DNA of 64,000 nt, from positions 10,881,781-10,945,780 of the forward strand of contig CM031628.1 of assembly GCA_018398815.1 (NCBI GenBank). The letters run 5' to 3'. Of this stretch, positions 47,345 to 58,035 are shown in pieces (position 1 is the stretch's first letter; every line of letters starts with the position of its first letter). Below the pieces are notes generated by a model that was not told the DNA's origin, did no database searches, and was given only the letters and a program-made list of their open reading frames with translations. Position numbers and translations under genes: made by a program. This stretch comes from Conus ventricosus. Its lineage: Eukaryota > Mollusca > Gastropoda > Neogastropoda > Conidae.

Positions 47345-47483
47345 TTATAATATATATTTATATATCGATCACAGTGATGGGCAGACAACACAAAAAGTTG
47401 TACATATTTTTCTTGACGTTTCGCAATCTTGCCTTCCTTTGGTTGTGTGTAGGTAAATCAAGGTGTTGGCCATGTTGAGCAAT
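46995..47483. repeat. ~43-bp inverted repeat around microsatellites
   Basis: 46995-47038 and 47441-47483 are reverse complements with about one indel (shared core TAGGTAAATCAAGGTG). The roughly 400-bp interior holds (CT)n at 47213-47285 and (TA)n at 47286-47360. Confidence 0.85.
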
Positions 47484-47484
47484 T

Positions 47485-47568
<84 letters not shown>

Positions 47569-47570
47569 AT
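47213..47570. repeat. (CT)n and (TA)n tracts
   Basis: CT at 47213-47285, TA-rich at 47286-47365 and TA at 47489-47570. Confidence 0.95.
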
Positions 47571-47579
47571 AATATAGGG

Positions 47580-48600
47580 GAACTATTTGTCTCACCATAA
47601 ATAAGATCGTTAAGCATTCGCCTGTCTACACTGAAAAACCTTTTAATGTAAACAGGTGCACAGATTTACAATATATGGCAGCGTTGTCTAATCCCCATAG
47701 TTCAGACCCATGCAGTACAATTGGCTGAACTTGACTATTAAACAACTTGAGAAACATACAAAGACGTACTATTCGGGATATGCAACCTTTTTCATGATGT
47801 TCAGTGGAGTTTGTAAACCAGTAACAGTCTTTGATATCGAAACCACGGCTAATGAAAGAATAAACAACCCAAAAGCATCCAAAGTCAGCAAAGCCCCATG
47901 TTTTCCATTGTTGATCACTTCAATTGCTAGCTCATGATAAAGAGGGAAAATAGAACAGGTCTGCAAGTGTCGCCATGCCTAACCCCAGCTGTACAGTTAA
48001 TATAATCTGTCAGTTTGTCCCTGCAAACGTACTCTCGCTCTAACCACCTCATACATGCTTCTGATGCATATGTAAAATTTACCCTTGATGCCACGTTTAG
48101 TCATGATTGGGCAAAGAAGGTTTCTATTGATGAAGTCGAACGCTTTTTCAAATCTATTAATGCGGAATACTATTCTTCGACATGAAAAACTGCTTCTGAA
48201 GAAGGGCCATCAAAGTAAACATGTGGTCAACAGACGAATAAACTTTATTGAAACCAGCTTGGTGATCACCACTCATGTTGCTTTCCTAAATAAAATCTTG
48301 CAGTCTGTTGTTTACTGTTATTCAAAATATTATACTGCTTATGTTAATAAGACAGATATCCCTCTAAATGTTTGGATTATTAGTATTGCCTTTTTTAAAG
48401 ATAGGTACGATTATTGACTCTGTCCAGTTTTCCGGAAACACACCGTCATCAAACGGTTTTTAAACAAAAATCAAGCAAAACTCCAGAACTTGGGCGTAAG
48501 AGTATTTGAACAGTTCACCAATATTGCCATCGTGTCCCGCTGCTTTACGGGTTTTTTTTTTAAATTGCTAATAACACTTCTTATTCACTAATAGGATGGT
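47580..48600 (-). pseudogene. LINE reverse transcriptase remnant
   Basis: Minus-strand reading with DHQAGFNKVYSSVDHMFTLM (block 3-like; about 48275-48200) and, at 47966-47769, FPLYHELAIEVINNGKHGAL followed by the region where the catalytic Asp pair is expected, here degraded, and ISKTVTGLQTPLN. Stops and shifts throughout. Similar to but diverged from the 42600-45130 copy. Confidence 0.65.
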
Positions 48601-48699
48601 TCATATCAATATCAGATTCATCTTCAAATACTTCTTTATTTCGCTCATTGTCAGTCTCATTTTTCAAAGTTTTAGTTTTATCTTCAGCCGCGCCACTCT

Positions 48700-49454
48700 T
48701 CCACCATTCTTTCTTTCCCTGACCTGTGATCAAGACTTGTCAGGTAAGCCACCCCTCATAAGTCTGGCTGTGTATGGTGTTGGAAAAATGCTTCCATCAG
48801 CTGGTGAGTGGTGTTCTCACAAGTTGGTGAGTGATGTTCTCACCAGTCGTGTATGGCCCCACTCTTCTCTTGTGTTGAGTCTCAACTCAGGTGGTGTGTT
48901 GTTAATTTTGACAGCTTCAGTGATTTGTCTTCCCAAATCAGTTTCTTGGTAACTTGTTATCACCATGCTGTACTGGGGGGTGGTTCACTGTTGCTGTGTG
49001 TCTGTGCTGTGTGTCGCCACAACACTGAGTCATGGTCTCTCTTTGCCAGGGCTGTCATGTGTTGTTGGCCTCGATAGTGTCCAGTGCGTGCTGTCTCTCA
49101 AACATACACGCAACTGCACTCACTACATCTGATCTCATATGTCACACCTTCTCTTCTGCAATTCCCCCTTCCTCCTCCACACACCATGCAATTCTCTTCT
49201 GTGCTGCATCTAGGTCGTTTGTATGGATCTGATTTTTGTAAGATGCTCTTGACCGTCTTCCCTGATCTTTCCACAACTTTTATCTTCAGGTTTGTATTCT
49301 TTATTACATCCTGGTATCTTTTCCTCAGCTGAGAGTGTGGGGTTGATGGTACAAAAATCACTGTCTTGTTCCCTCCTTTCTTGTACCAGTCTTCTTTCTT
49401 TGTTCTTCTCTTCTTCTTTCTGTCTGTTCTTTGCAGAGAACTATAAAATACCAA
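48700..49454 (-). pseudogene. GIY-YIG-type retroelement C-terminus
   Basis: The frame 49454-49098 reads TVIFVPSTPHSQLRKRYQDV, then IKVVERSGKTVKSILQKSDP, then a Cys-rich knuckle (CSTEENCMVCGGGRGNCR) and EGVTYEIRCSECSCVYV, the lead-in to a GIY-YIG nuclease. Degraded nuclease sequence follows in other frames to about 48700. The same class of module is at 90-405. Typical of reverse transcriptases with C-terminal GIY-YIG domains. Confidence 0.65.
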
Positions 49455-49523
49455 TCCTAACTCACTTCGCCCTCAAACTAGTTTTCGGGCGAAGTGACCT
49501 AGGATTGGTATTTTATAGTTCTC
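49434..49523. repeat. ~38-bp-arm hairpin
   Basis: The left arm starts AGAGAACTATAAAATACCAA and the right arm ends with its reverse complement, with a short mismatch near the inner part and GGGCGAAGTGA / TCACTTCGCCC as the inner pairs; loop about 14 nt. It could be joined terminal inverted repeats or a small fold-back. Confidence 0.85.
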
Positions 49524-50008
49524 TGACAAGTAAGACTTCAATAACCAAAAAAATAACGATTTTTTACAAACAAACATACTGTGTAGGATTATCCGTTTTC
49601 AATACTAATTTACTAAACTTTTCAGAGAGTAACGTAGGGGAAAGCAGCAGTGGCTGAACACACCCCATAGAGTGACGTAGGGGAAAAGCAACAGTCGCTG
49701 AACACACCCCATACACAAACGGTGGAGCAGGTAAGCCTTTAATTGCTAATTGTCGACCTGCTAAGGACTCCGCACTATCAGAATACTGCAGAGGCCCATC
49801 ATTAGGTCGACACCCGATTACTTAATTTGCGGTATTGGGCCTTATGACTTGGCAATGTGTAATATCATGTGACCGGACATGACGATCTTGAATCAGCGCC
49901 CTCCAACCAACGCCTCTCAGTTAGCCATGACTTCCAATGCAAACGGTCGTGTTTTGTTCACAGAGGAACAAGTTCTTGCTATAGGTGATTGTGTTTTACT
50001 ACAACTGT

Positions 50009-50275
50009 ATGGCGGAGTATTTAAACAAAAGAAAATCAGGTGGACCCATTGCTTTAACTCCTAAGCCAAAGAGAAGTATTGCTTTTTTGGAAGGTGAGGA
50101 GAAAGAAAAAACGAGACCTACTATGATGAACTACACAAGCACCTTGAAAGCTTGTTAATTTAAGACAGAGATTTAGCCGATATATTTGAAAGAGATGTTG
50201 TTAACTTTGAAAAGCTTTTAACTTTTGAAGAAATGATTCTATTTAAAAAGCCCCAAATGTTCAGTGACAGGTGTA
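50009..50275 (+). pseudogene. Unknown small protein, decayed
   Basis: ATG at 50009 opens MAEYLNKRKSGGPIALTPKP and stays open 49 codons. The reading then continues convincingly one frame over (YDELHKHLESLLI, DRDLADIFERDVVNFEKLLT) with a frameshift near 50118 and one stop near 50160, ending about 50275. Hydrophilic and helical with no motif I recognise. It may belong to a transposon or be a host gene fragment. Confidence 0.35.
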
Positions 50276-50473
50276 CTACCTAGTAGTTCAGAAAACTTCC
50301 TCACCATTGTGGTGTTTGTGACACAAACGGCAAAGCAGACGACACGGAACACAACTCGGGCTGGGCCCAGACAGGGCTGGTGTTGTTACTGGCTAATTAT
50401 AGTGGGTGTAGCACTGTTTGCTAATTACTAAGTAGTCCAAAACCACATGCTGTTAGGTTGTATCAGCTGGCGG

Positions 50474-50709
50474 ATGACCTTTGACCGCTCCTACAGGAGT
50501 GCCGGCTTGGCAGAGTACCAAGTTCTCTCTCCCTGTGGCCTCAACAGTCGAACGGTATTTAAAAATAGTTCTTACTTCACCAGCGCTCCTACAGGAGCGC
50601 CGGCTTGGCAGAGTACCAAGTTCTCTCTCCCTGTGGCCTCAACAGTCGACGGTATTTAAAAATAGTTCTTACTTCACCCAGCGCTCCAACCATGGTCGGT
50701 CAAAGGTCA
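50474..50709. repeat. Two 98-bp tandem units inside a 14-bp inverted repeat
   Basis: Units 50487-50584 and 50585-50682 are nearly identical (GCTCCTACAGGAG ... ACTTCACC). They are enclosed by ATGACCTTTGACCG (50474-50487) and its exact reverse complement (50696-50709), like a small fold-back element. Confidence 0.85.
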
Positions 50710-50967
50710 TGATAGCGAGCTTTCTAGGTCGATCAGGCGAAGCTGCCTGATTGGCCCAGTATTGCTTGGGTGCTTTCTAGCCGGATCAATGCTGGCAGGA
50801 AGCCAGGTCAGTGGTAGTAAAACTGCCTGTACTTGCTATGTGCGGACACTAAGGGAGGTAACTCCTGCACACCCCCACCCCATGCACGCACGTCCCCACC
50901 CTCACCCCACGCACGCACACACCCGCTCCACCCACCCGCCCACCCCCACCCCACGCATGCACACACT

Positions 50968-51235
50968 CAAGTCACTTCTAAGTTCTTAACTCAAGTCACC
51001 CCAAGTCACTTCTAAGTTCTTACTCAAGTTGTCCTCAAGTGTCCTCAAGTCATCCTCAAGTTCTTACTCAAGTTACTTCTAAGTTCTTACTCAAGTTACC
51101 CCAAGTTCTTAATTAAGTCACTTTTAAGTTCTTACTCAAGTCATCCCCAAGTAACTTCTAAGTTCTTACTCAAGTCAGCCTAAGATCATAACTAAGTCAT
51201 CCTTTAAGTACAACCAAGTTCTTATTCAAGTTATC
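50968..51235. repeat. Degenerate AAGTTCTTACTCAAGT tandem array
   Basis: Irregular array of AAGTTCTTACTCAAGTCA-like and CTCAAGT units over about 270 bp. Confidence 0.85.
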
Positions 51236-51343
51236 TTATAATTATCAAAAAAAATACAATCTATGTTTTGTCTTAAAATAGTTAGATGTCTAATTTAGTA
51301 CACACACGCCTCAAAAAACGCGTCATCGTCGAGGATGTCTTGC

Positions 51344-51502
51344 TTAGGTCTTTGACGCGAGATTGGTCAGCATAGATCTTAATGAAGTTATTACATCGTA
51401 AGCAACCGCATGATTACAATTCTGGTCTATGGAAATGTCTTTTATAGACTCCATGTCTTTATTTATTGACTCCATCATTTTAAACAAATAATAATCCGTC
51501 AT
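51344..51502 (-). CDS. Small helical protein of the Maverick element
   Basis: ATG at 51502, 52 codons to TAA at 51346-51344. The product starts MTDYYLFKMMESINKDMESI and is predicted mostly helical without a membrane segment. Not recognised. It lies at the edge of the element and runs in the same direction as the next two genes, so it may be an element gene. Too short to exclude chance. Confidence 0.35.
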   Translation of the reverse strand: MTDYYLFKMMESINKDMESIKDISIDQNCNHAVAYDVITSLRSMLTNLASKT

Positions 51503-51604
51503 GATCTATTTTTATCAAAGAAACAAATTTATTTATAATAAATCAAAAACCCATATCTAGTATGTTAGGATTGCAGTATTATATTTATTAAGTTTCTTAA
51601 AATA

Positions 51605-51938
51605 TTATTCCATCTTAAATGGATCAAAATCATCTTTTGTTGTTGGTGGTTCTGGCATACTTTTGTGTTCGGCTTCTGTTTTAGTGGTGGGAGATTGTTT
51701 GGGCTCTGTTTTTGCCAGCGTTGTTTATATATTTTATAACCGTAATAACGCCCCCAGCAGCAGCAGCAAGGGCGCCAAAAATGACAACAGTTTTAAGTTC
51801 AATATTCCATGAAGACGTTGGTGCTGTAGGCCTTGAATCAACTTGTTCTTGTTCTGGAGTTTTTATCATTGAATCAACTTGTTCTGGCGTTGGCGGTGTT
51901 ATGTTTTCATGATGAGTTATATTCTGTGATTGTAACAT
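51605..51938 (-). pseudogene. Single-pass membrane protein of the Maverick element
   Basis: Opens at 51938, with a Pro/Glu/Thr-rich N-terminal part followed by one hydrophobic helix (VVIFGALAAAAGGVITVIKY) and a basic turn (NNAGKNRA). A frame change near 51690 gives a hydrophilic tail ending DDFDPFKME at 51605. The layout (soluble N-terminus, one helix, short acidic tail) suggests a virion or membrane-associated accessory protein; function unknown. Confidence 0.5.
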
Positions 51939-51963
51939 TAATTTTCTTTGTCTGTTCCACCTG

Positions 51964-52071
51964 CTAATCTTTTTTCTGCTTCAACACGCCAGGATGAGGA
52001 TGCTTTTCACTGGTCACTTTCTCCACTTGATTCAGTGTTTTCTGATTCTGCTGATTTTCTGGCTTGGTCAT
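51964..52071 (-). CDS. Short hydrophilic ORF upstream of the membrane protein
   Basis: ATG at 52071 and 35 codons (MTKPENQQNQKTLNQVEKVT). A second frame over the same bases reads KRLAGGTDKEN and could equally be the true one. Possibly the N-terminal part of the following membrane protein, split by a frameshift. Confidence 0.3.
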   Translation of the reverse strand: MTKPENQQNQKTLNQVEKVTSEKHPHPGVLKQKKD

Positions 52072-52203
52072 TTTGAAGGGAAATAAAATCATTATGATTA
52101 AAAGTAATTAAATCCCATGATTAATGGCAATAACAATGTTCCAAATCTGTAATATAGATCACAGCTTAGAGACTCTAATGACTTGTTAAAACTGGATCCT
52201 GCG

Positions 52204-52539
52204 TTAAATCATGCATAAAATCTTGTTCAGATCAATAGGCGCAAATCTACTGACTAGTTTAGTGTACAAACTAAGAACCGTTTGCCCAACACTTTTTACC
52301 ATTCTTGATCCTAGTTGCGCTTCATACCTGTTATGATACTTTACAATGTCTTGTGGCGACATCTGTTGAATCTGTTCTATGCTGAATTCAGTTCCGAGGA
52401 ACTGTTTTGTTTTTCCACATGCTGCCAAAGAATACAGCCTTTCCTTTTTGGACATAATAGCTTGGTCATCAACTTCTTCATTTGTAAGTCCAAGACGGTT
52501 TAGGCCGCTCTGTAGCTCTAGCAGATCATCGCTGTTCAT
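52204..52539 (-). CDS. Maverick hypothetical protein, 111 aa
   Basis: Chosen start ATG at 52539 (MNSDDLLELQSGLNRLGLTN) because it lies just behind the AT-rich divergent spacer; the longer open frame upstream overlaps the opposite gene. The protein is soluble with a C-terminal hydrophobic and basic helix (VLSLYTKLVSRFAPI). Intact frame, one of few in this element. No family recognised. It is divergently placed to the small membrane gene at 52574. Confidence 0.55.
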   Translation of the reverse strand: MNSDDLLELQSGLNRLGLTNEEVDDQAIMSKKERLYSLAACGKTKQFLGTEFSIEQIQQMSPQDIVKYHNRYEAQLGSRMVKSVGQTVLSLYTKLVSRFAPIDLNKILCMI

Positions 52540-52573
52540 GTTTTTATTAATTATAATTATTTTATTTTTTAAA
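52540..52573. promoter_or_regulatory. Divergent AT-rich spacer, candidate bidirectional promoter
   Basis: 34 bp of almost pure A/T between the divergent starts at 52539 (minus) and 52574 (plus). Promoter role is inferred from position only. Confidence 0.35.
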
Positions 52574-52801
52574 ATGAGCACCGAAAAAACTGTCGCCAAC
52601 CTTGTATACCATTCTGCTGTTATTGGAGGCCTAAGTGTAGGATACACAATGCTTGGTAAAAGCCTGTTAAAATAAAACCGGCTGATGTTGCAGCTAGACT
52701 TTGAGGATTCAGCAAAGCTGATTGCTGTTATTACAGCTTCATTGCTACGAAAGATTTTCTAGTTAAGCAAGGAATAATTCCCTGATAGTATCAATATGTA
52801 A
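52574..52801 (+). pseudogene. Small conserved two-helix membrane protein of Maverick elements
   Basis: ATG at 52574 opens MSTEKTVANLVYHSAV followed by IGGLSVGYTMLGKSLLK, a Gly-rich hydrophobic helix; a stop comes after 33 codons. The downstream bases, in shifted frames, continue with KPADVAARL and FLVKQGIIP, which read as the rest of the same protein. A small hydrophobic protein of this shape next to the integrase recurs in animal Maverick/adintovirus genomes in my recollection; its function is not known. Confidence 0.5.
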
Positions 52802-52840
52802 AATTTAAAAAATGCATTTATAAAAGTGGCTTCACTCGTA

Positions 52841-53230
52841 ATGATGATAGGCGGCGCTGTGGTGAATGCGCTTGCTTTTAGCAGAAGTAATTACGCATTT
52901 AGTAAACTGCGGGATGACGGCGAGAGAAAAGACATAACAAAGCTATGGAGCAACTAGCCGCAGCACAAGACGCCTATGAAAAGCAGAGAATTGAGCAGTT
53001 AGATTTCATTAACGACAAAACTGAAAAAACAGGGCATGCAGCTTACACGTTTAAAGATGTTGATCAAGCAATAAAAGAATATGATCTTGTAACAGGCGAG
53101 CCAATTGAGACATTGCCCCACCAAAATTCAGCGACTTTATCAGCCATCAGAAAAACAAAAGATGCAAGAAATTGCGTTTATTGCCTTTGGTATGACTGTT
53201 GTGTATTTTGTTGCGCATAATATTGGCTGA
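52841..53230 (+). pseudogene. Maverick hypothetical coiled-coil protein with C-terminal membrane helix
   Basis: Starts at ATG 52841 (MMIGGAVVNALAFSRSNYAF), continues one frame over from about 52945 (MEQLAAAQDAYEKQRIEQLD, charged helical), and from about 53120 in a third frame to a hydrophobic end (FIAFGMTVVYFVAHNIG) and a stop at 53228-53230. Two single-base shifts therefore split one protein of about 130 residues. Proteins of this pattern accompany Maverick integrases in other animals (recollection, unverified). Confidence 0.5.
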
Positions 53231-53236
53231 TAAAAA

Positions 53237-54192
53237 GTGAACAAAATCTATTATTCACCAAAAGGATATTGGAAGGGAATAACGGCAATCAAAAAGCTAA
53301 GCCAAGCAGCTGGAGTTAGTGAACAAACGGCAAAGGAATGGTTATCTAAACAAGCGATTTGGCAAATTTATTTACCAGCACCTAAACGAATACAGAGACC
53401 ACACTTTGTCAACACAACGCCAAACGACACCCATCAAATGGAATCTTCTATATTTAACCCCATGATACGATTAGACGAAAAAGATTTAAGTACGCACTTA
53501 CAGTCATTGACATAGCTTCAAGATACAAAGATGCGGAACCATTAACACAAAAGAGTGCTTCTGCTGTTGCTGTTGCTATACAACTAATATATCAACGAGG
53601 CCCGTTAACTTATCCTCGCATGATTCAAGTCGATGATGGAAAAGAATTTAAAGGTCGAGTGAATCAATTATTGTTAAAACATAGAGTTACCATTAAAAGA
53701 GGCATTCCGGGAGTTCACAGATCACAGGCTTTGGTTGAAAACTTTAACAAACAGTTAGCCGAAAGACTTTTTTCTTACCAGTATCACAGAGAGCTGATTG
53801 ACAATTCTCGCAACACAGAATCGGTTAGAAGACTGCCCTCGGTTCTACGTGCAATGAATAATGAGAATTTAAATTAACAGGTCTAAAACAGTACAAGCAA
53901 TCAAAAAACAAACAATAGATGTTGCTGAAGACTCCAGTTCATCCAGCAAACTATTACCGTTTGGTTTAAAAGTAAGGTACCTTTATTTACCAGGGGAAGC
54001 AGAAGGGGACACTCGCATCAGGGCAACTGATCCAGTTTAGAGTGTTGATCCATATGAAATAAAAAGAATTGTAAAAATGAATCGCCCGTGTATTATTTAC
54101 GAGAAACTGACACAACAAAACAACCAGCTCCTCAAAGATCTTTTGTAAAGGAAGAACTGCAGATAATCCCACCAGACACAGTTCCGCTTTAA
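53237..54192 (+). pseudogene. Maverick integrase (retroviral-type, DDE)
   Basis: Integrates the element DNA into the host genome. The order is complete: N-terminal helical part (IYYSPKGYWKGITAIKKLSQ, ETAKEWLSKQAIWQIYLPAP), catalytic core with first Asp in ALTVIDIASRYKDAEPL (about 53497), second Asp in MIQVDDGKEFKG (53621-53655), Glu in SQALVENFNKQLAERLF (about 53740), and a C-terminal chromo-like end (VRYLYLPGEAEGD ... EELQIIPPDTVPL) to TAA at 54190. Frame changes near 53440, 53520, 53875 and 54095 and an in-frame stop near 54038 break it. The DDE residues are all still present. No ATG at the front of the open frame. Confidence 0.85.
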
Positions 54193-54222
54193 TTAATTTA
54201 CGTAAATATATTTGAGTTTAAA

Positions 54223-54660
54223 ATGGAAGCTCAGAAGGAAGCGCAGAATGATACAAGAATGATAAATGAAAAGACCTTGGAATTGATGCGGGAATCATAT
54301 GTTTGAGTTCTGCTATTAGTGCAACATTTGCGAGGATTCATCAGCACATGGCAATGCATCCAGATCACCTAGAACCAAAATCCCAAATTTTGACTATCAA
54401 AAATGGGATAAAGAATATCTTGAAAATAATAAAAAAAATTCGAGCGCATCAAGCAAACATGAGAAAAATTTTGAATGAATTGGAGGTTGATATGATTGTT
54501 TTATAGATGAAGTTGATGAAAAATATGGACCCGAATATAAACCGAAGAAAGATATTATAATTATGCCGTTCTCCAATGCCCGATTGCATATGAAAACTCT
54601 GGATATAACAAATACTCGTTTTGTGTTTGTTCTATCTAATGACTTCTTTGTTACAACAGT
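54223..54660 (+). pseudogene. Maverick unknown gene between integrase and polymerase
   Basis: ATG at 54223 (MEAQKEAQNDTRMINEKTLE) runs 27 codons to a stop. Shifted frames then give SAISATFARIHQHMAMHPDH and, further on, DEVDEKYGPEYKPKKDIIIM and MKTLDITNTRFVFVLSN. These read like successive parts of one protein converging with the polymerase gene. Not recognised; it could also be chance reading opposite the polymerase tail. Confidence 0.3.
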
Positions 54661-57600
54661 TGTGTTGATCTTATGTAGATAGATCGTAGTTTTACGTTGT
54701 CATGATGAAAAGTATGTTTATTGAACAATGCTTCTTTGTAGTTGTCATGCGATATGCTCGACTGCACAACACTGCGAGATATTCCTTTTGCTTTCTTAAT
54801 GGTTTTCTCCTGGCTCGAAATACTGTACATTTTCGACCTTAAACCAACAAACGCCTTGATCACCTTTCCAGATAATTCATCCTTCATCTTTCCTAAAACC
54901 TTCTTGTTAGTAATTGAATGCAAAGGCGAATCTTTAGGATATCGGATGTGTCGTACCATCCTGCATGCCCTTTAGCTACTTCTATTTCCATGTCTTTATA
55001 GATGTCTTCAGTAGGGACTATCTATAACAAAACTATCTGTATCTGTGTAAAGTACTCTGGACTCAGGATACGAGGGCTTAAAGTAGTCGTAAAGAAATTC
55101 TAACATCAAAAGCTTTGATAATTCTAAAACAGTAAACCCAATAAATACTGGTTTGTCTAATTTGACTTTCTTTTTTTGCATTATTATGCCAAAAAGCTGA
55201 TCATGAAATCTTCTAAAGTCCTGATAATTTGGTTTTGAAGTCAGCTTAATTGCTTCGTTCTCTCTGGTGACCAATCTGACGTCTTTGCGCTTGTGTGGAT
55301 TCTCCATAGTCTTTCCAAAACAGCTGTTGTTCATCAGCTTGAAAAAGTCTTTTCTGAAGCATCTGCGGATTTAGTTCTGAGATCAGTGTTCGTCATGATG
55401 TATGGTTTCATGAACTGTTCTTGTCAAAAGCAATTATACGATGAACAGCGTCAACTTCAAACCGTGTCTTAAATAAAATTGCAGAAGCCTGTAATGACAG
55501 ACATAATTTTTTTTGCCTCGAAGATTAGGCACAAGTTTAGGCGGCTCTGTTTTCGCCATCTTTAGACTTTCTGCTGCTAACGGATAGTCATTATGCAGGT
55601 CATGGAGTTCATGAGGATATTCAAGTCAACTTCTAGATGAAACCACACCGTTGACCCGGCGTCAAACTGCTCAACCACTTTAATGCTTTTTGAATATTTA
55701 TTTGTACCGCCACCTGTGTACATTTTAAAGTTGCGTAATGGAAGCGGTTTGCGCCATTGCCCATCCATACAGATTGTTTGCATCTAAATACATGAGATAG
55801 TTAGACCTTTTACTCGGATCATAATCATCTAGGTATTTGTTGTTTGCTTTACAGTAATGATTCGATGCCATACTAATTCCTCCACGCAATCCGTTTTCAA
55901 TCATCTGAATCATTGGTAGGTCGACAATAAATCAATCTGTACTCCAGTAAACTTTAAGAAAGCGTCCCACTCATCCCGGGCGCAGAAATATAATGCGCGG
56001 GATCCAGGCTATAATGTTTCATGCAGGTCTTTCTATAATTTTCAAAGACGTCCGCCAACAAACATACATCGGCCATCAAGTATGCATCATGATAGTCTCC
56101 CATCGTTTTACACTCTAACTTCTGCCACGCATCTTGAGCATGCTGGTAATCGGAATCACTGATTTCCTTTCCTCTAAGACTAGAAAAGAACGCACATTTA
56201 GGAGGAAGTGAGTCTTCATCAAACCTTTCCCAACTGTTCATGTACTCATAAGGGTAAAACACCCTTTCTAACGAGTGTTGGGTCAAAATATTCTTCCGTT
56301 ATTGGGCAGGACTTTAAGGACATAGCTAGTGACTCTAATGATCCCATCATGTGTTGCATAGAGTCATAAAAAGACATGTTATTTAAAGTGAAACACATGT
56401 ACTTTTCTGATGACTGTGCAATGCATGACACCCTAAAGGCGTCGGTTACTGCTTGCATTATAAGATGAGAGTCGTAACCTCGCAAGTTGTGAAAGAATAT
56501 AGGCAGCTTCCATGTCTTTGGCTCAAACTTTAGTTGAGATTGCATTTACTGTGCGCTGCTCCTCTGAACTTCCCACTAATGTGATCATGTCTCTTACTGT
56601 CGGATTGGTTTCCTCACTGAGTTCTAAACCGCAAATCCACAATGTGTGGCTGATTTATACTGTTGTTGGTCTTCGGGCGTCATTATGATTTCAGATAAGT
56701 TTAGATTATTAGAACAGTCATTACGCACTTTCTGCATGCGTTCTAAGAAGTATTCTGCAGCATCTAGTCCTCTATATAATTCTGGTGCTGATATGGACGC
56801 CATCCGACTGACAATAACGAAAGCAAATGAACAAATCTGATGATTACTCATTAAGACTGTTTTTGGAAGTTTCTGTGGGGTTGGCCCTTCATAAGGAACA
56901 ATGAGCGATTCAAAGTCTGCGTAAACAATGTATGGAGAATTTTGCATCCGTTTCCAGTTCTTAAAACTAACTTTAGATCCTGGTGGGGGCGTAATTAGTT
57001 CTGTATTACAGTCAAACTGGACCAATACAGTGTTTTTTATGTTCACTCGCCGCTATAACAGATGGAATTCTTGTTAAACATTTTCTACAGAATTCTTGTT
57101 TGTGCCCATCTTTTGAAGTATGCTGCATTAGTTTTTACTCATTGTTCGTATTAATGTGTAATGCGGTAGCCCCGCTGGTGAAAGCATCAGTAGTAAGTCA
57201 ACATGATTTTTGTCTGGTTCGCCTATTGTTGGACTGTTCTTGGACACTTTAATAGGCTGTAGATTTGTTTCCTCATCCATGTGTAGATATTGACAGTTAT
57301 TGGTTTGTTTTGTTCTTCAAACTGATCAATTTTGTCCACGCTAACGGGAAAGGATATTCCACTAAAGTTAAGATCATTGACGTAAGGCTTATAGTTAGAC
57401 ACTCTCTCTGCGTTTTTGCGGGCGTAATGCAGCCTTGCGAGAACACACCACATAAAACATTTGTCGTCTGTATTCTTTATGTTTAAAACTGCTCTTTTTG
57501 CAACTAATGCTGGAGGTAGTGGAATGTAAGCCTTACCAACAATCGGCGCATACTTAGCCTGTTTTAATCTAATCTCTAAGACTTCGCCTCTGACCAACCA

Positions 57601-57951
57601 GAGCTCTCATTTGGCTTCTTCGGCGGCCACATCAAACTGTGTAAGCAGTTCGTCTGCCCAACCAGGTGTTAAGTCATTATGAGAAAGAATAGTCTGTTGT
57701 TTAGTTGAGACCCAGACTTCTAGATTTTCTTCATTTATTGTTACATAGTCGATTAAAACAGCTAACATTACTTTAACTGGCGGGTCTATTGTTAGTTTAC
57801 CTGGAACTTGAGAAATAGCATGACCAACACTTGCCCGTACGCTTGCTGAATCAATGACATCTAGACTGATATCATTTAAAGCTTTTGATAAATCTTCTTC
57901 CTTACGCATTGCTTCAAACAATTCGTCTGGACCTTCATATATTTTATCCAT
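54560..57951 (-). pseudogene. Maverick protein-primed family B DNA polymerase
   Basis: Replicates the element by protein priming. Minus strand from ATG at 57951. N-terminal extension (57951-57607) and a conserved segment (SYKPYVNDL-like, reading NYKPYVNDLNFSGISFPVSV at about 57390) precede exonuclease motif I (IVYADFE at about 56920) and II (HNLRGYDSHLIMQA at about 56470). The middle part has YLMADVCLLADVFENYRKTC. Polymerase motif B reads MNNSCFGKT (55334) and motif C YTDTDSF (about 55040); the tail has SGKVIKAFVGLRSKMY. A stop near 57607 and frame changes near 57223, 56624, 56250, 55955, 55580 and 54985 break it. Length of about 1.1 kb codons fits the family. Confidence 0.85.
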
Positions 57952-58035
57952 GCTGAGTTTCTTTTCTAACTCAAAATATTTATTTAAATTAAAAAAAATA
58001 CAACGACTCCAAAGTCGTCTTAATCAGAATTAATA

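Noticed and set aside
48085..48417. 110-codon plus-strand ORF
   Set aside because: It lies antisense to the LINE RT remnant, whose conserved blocks read on the minus strand.
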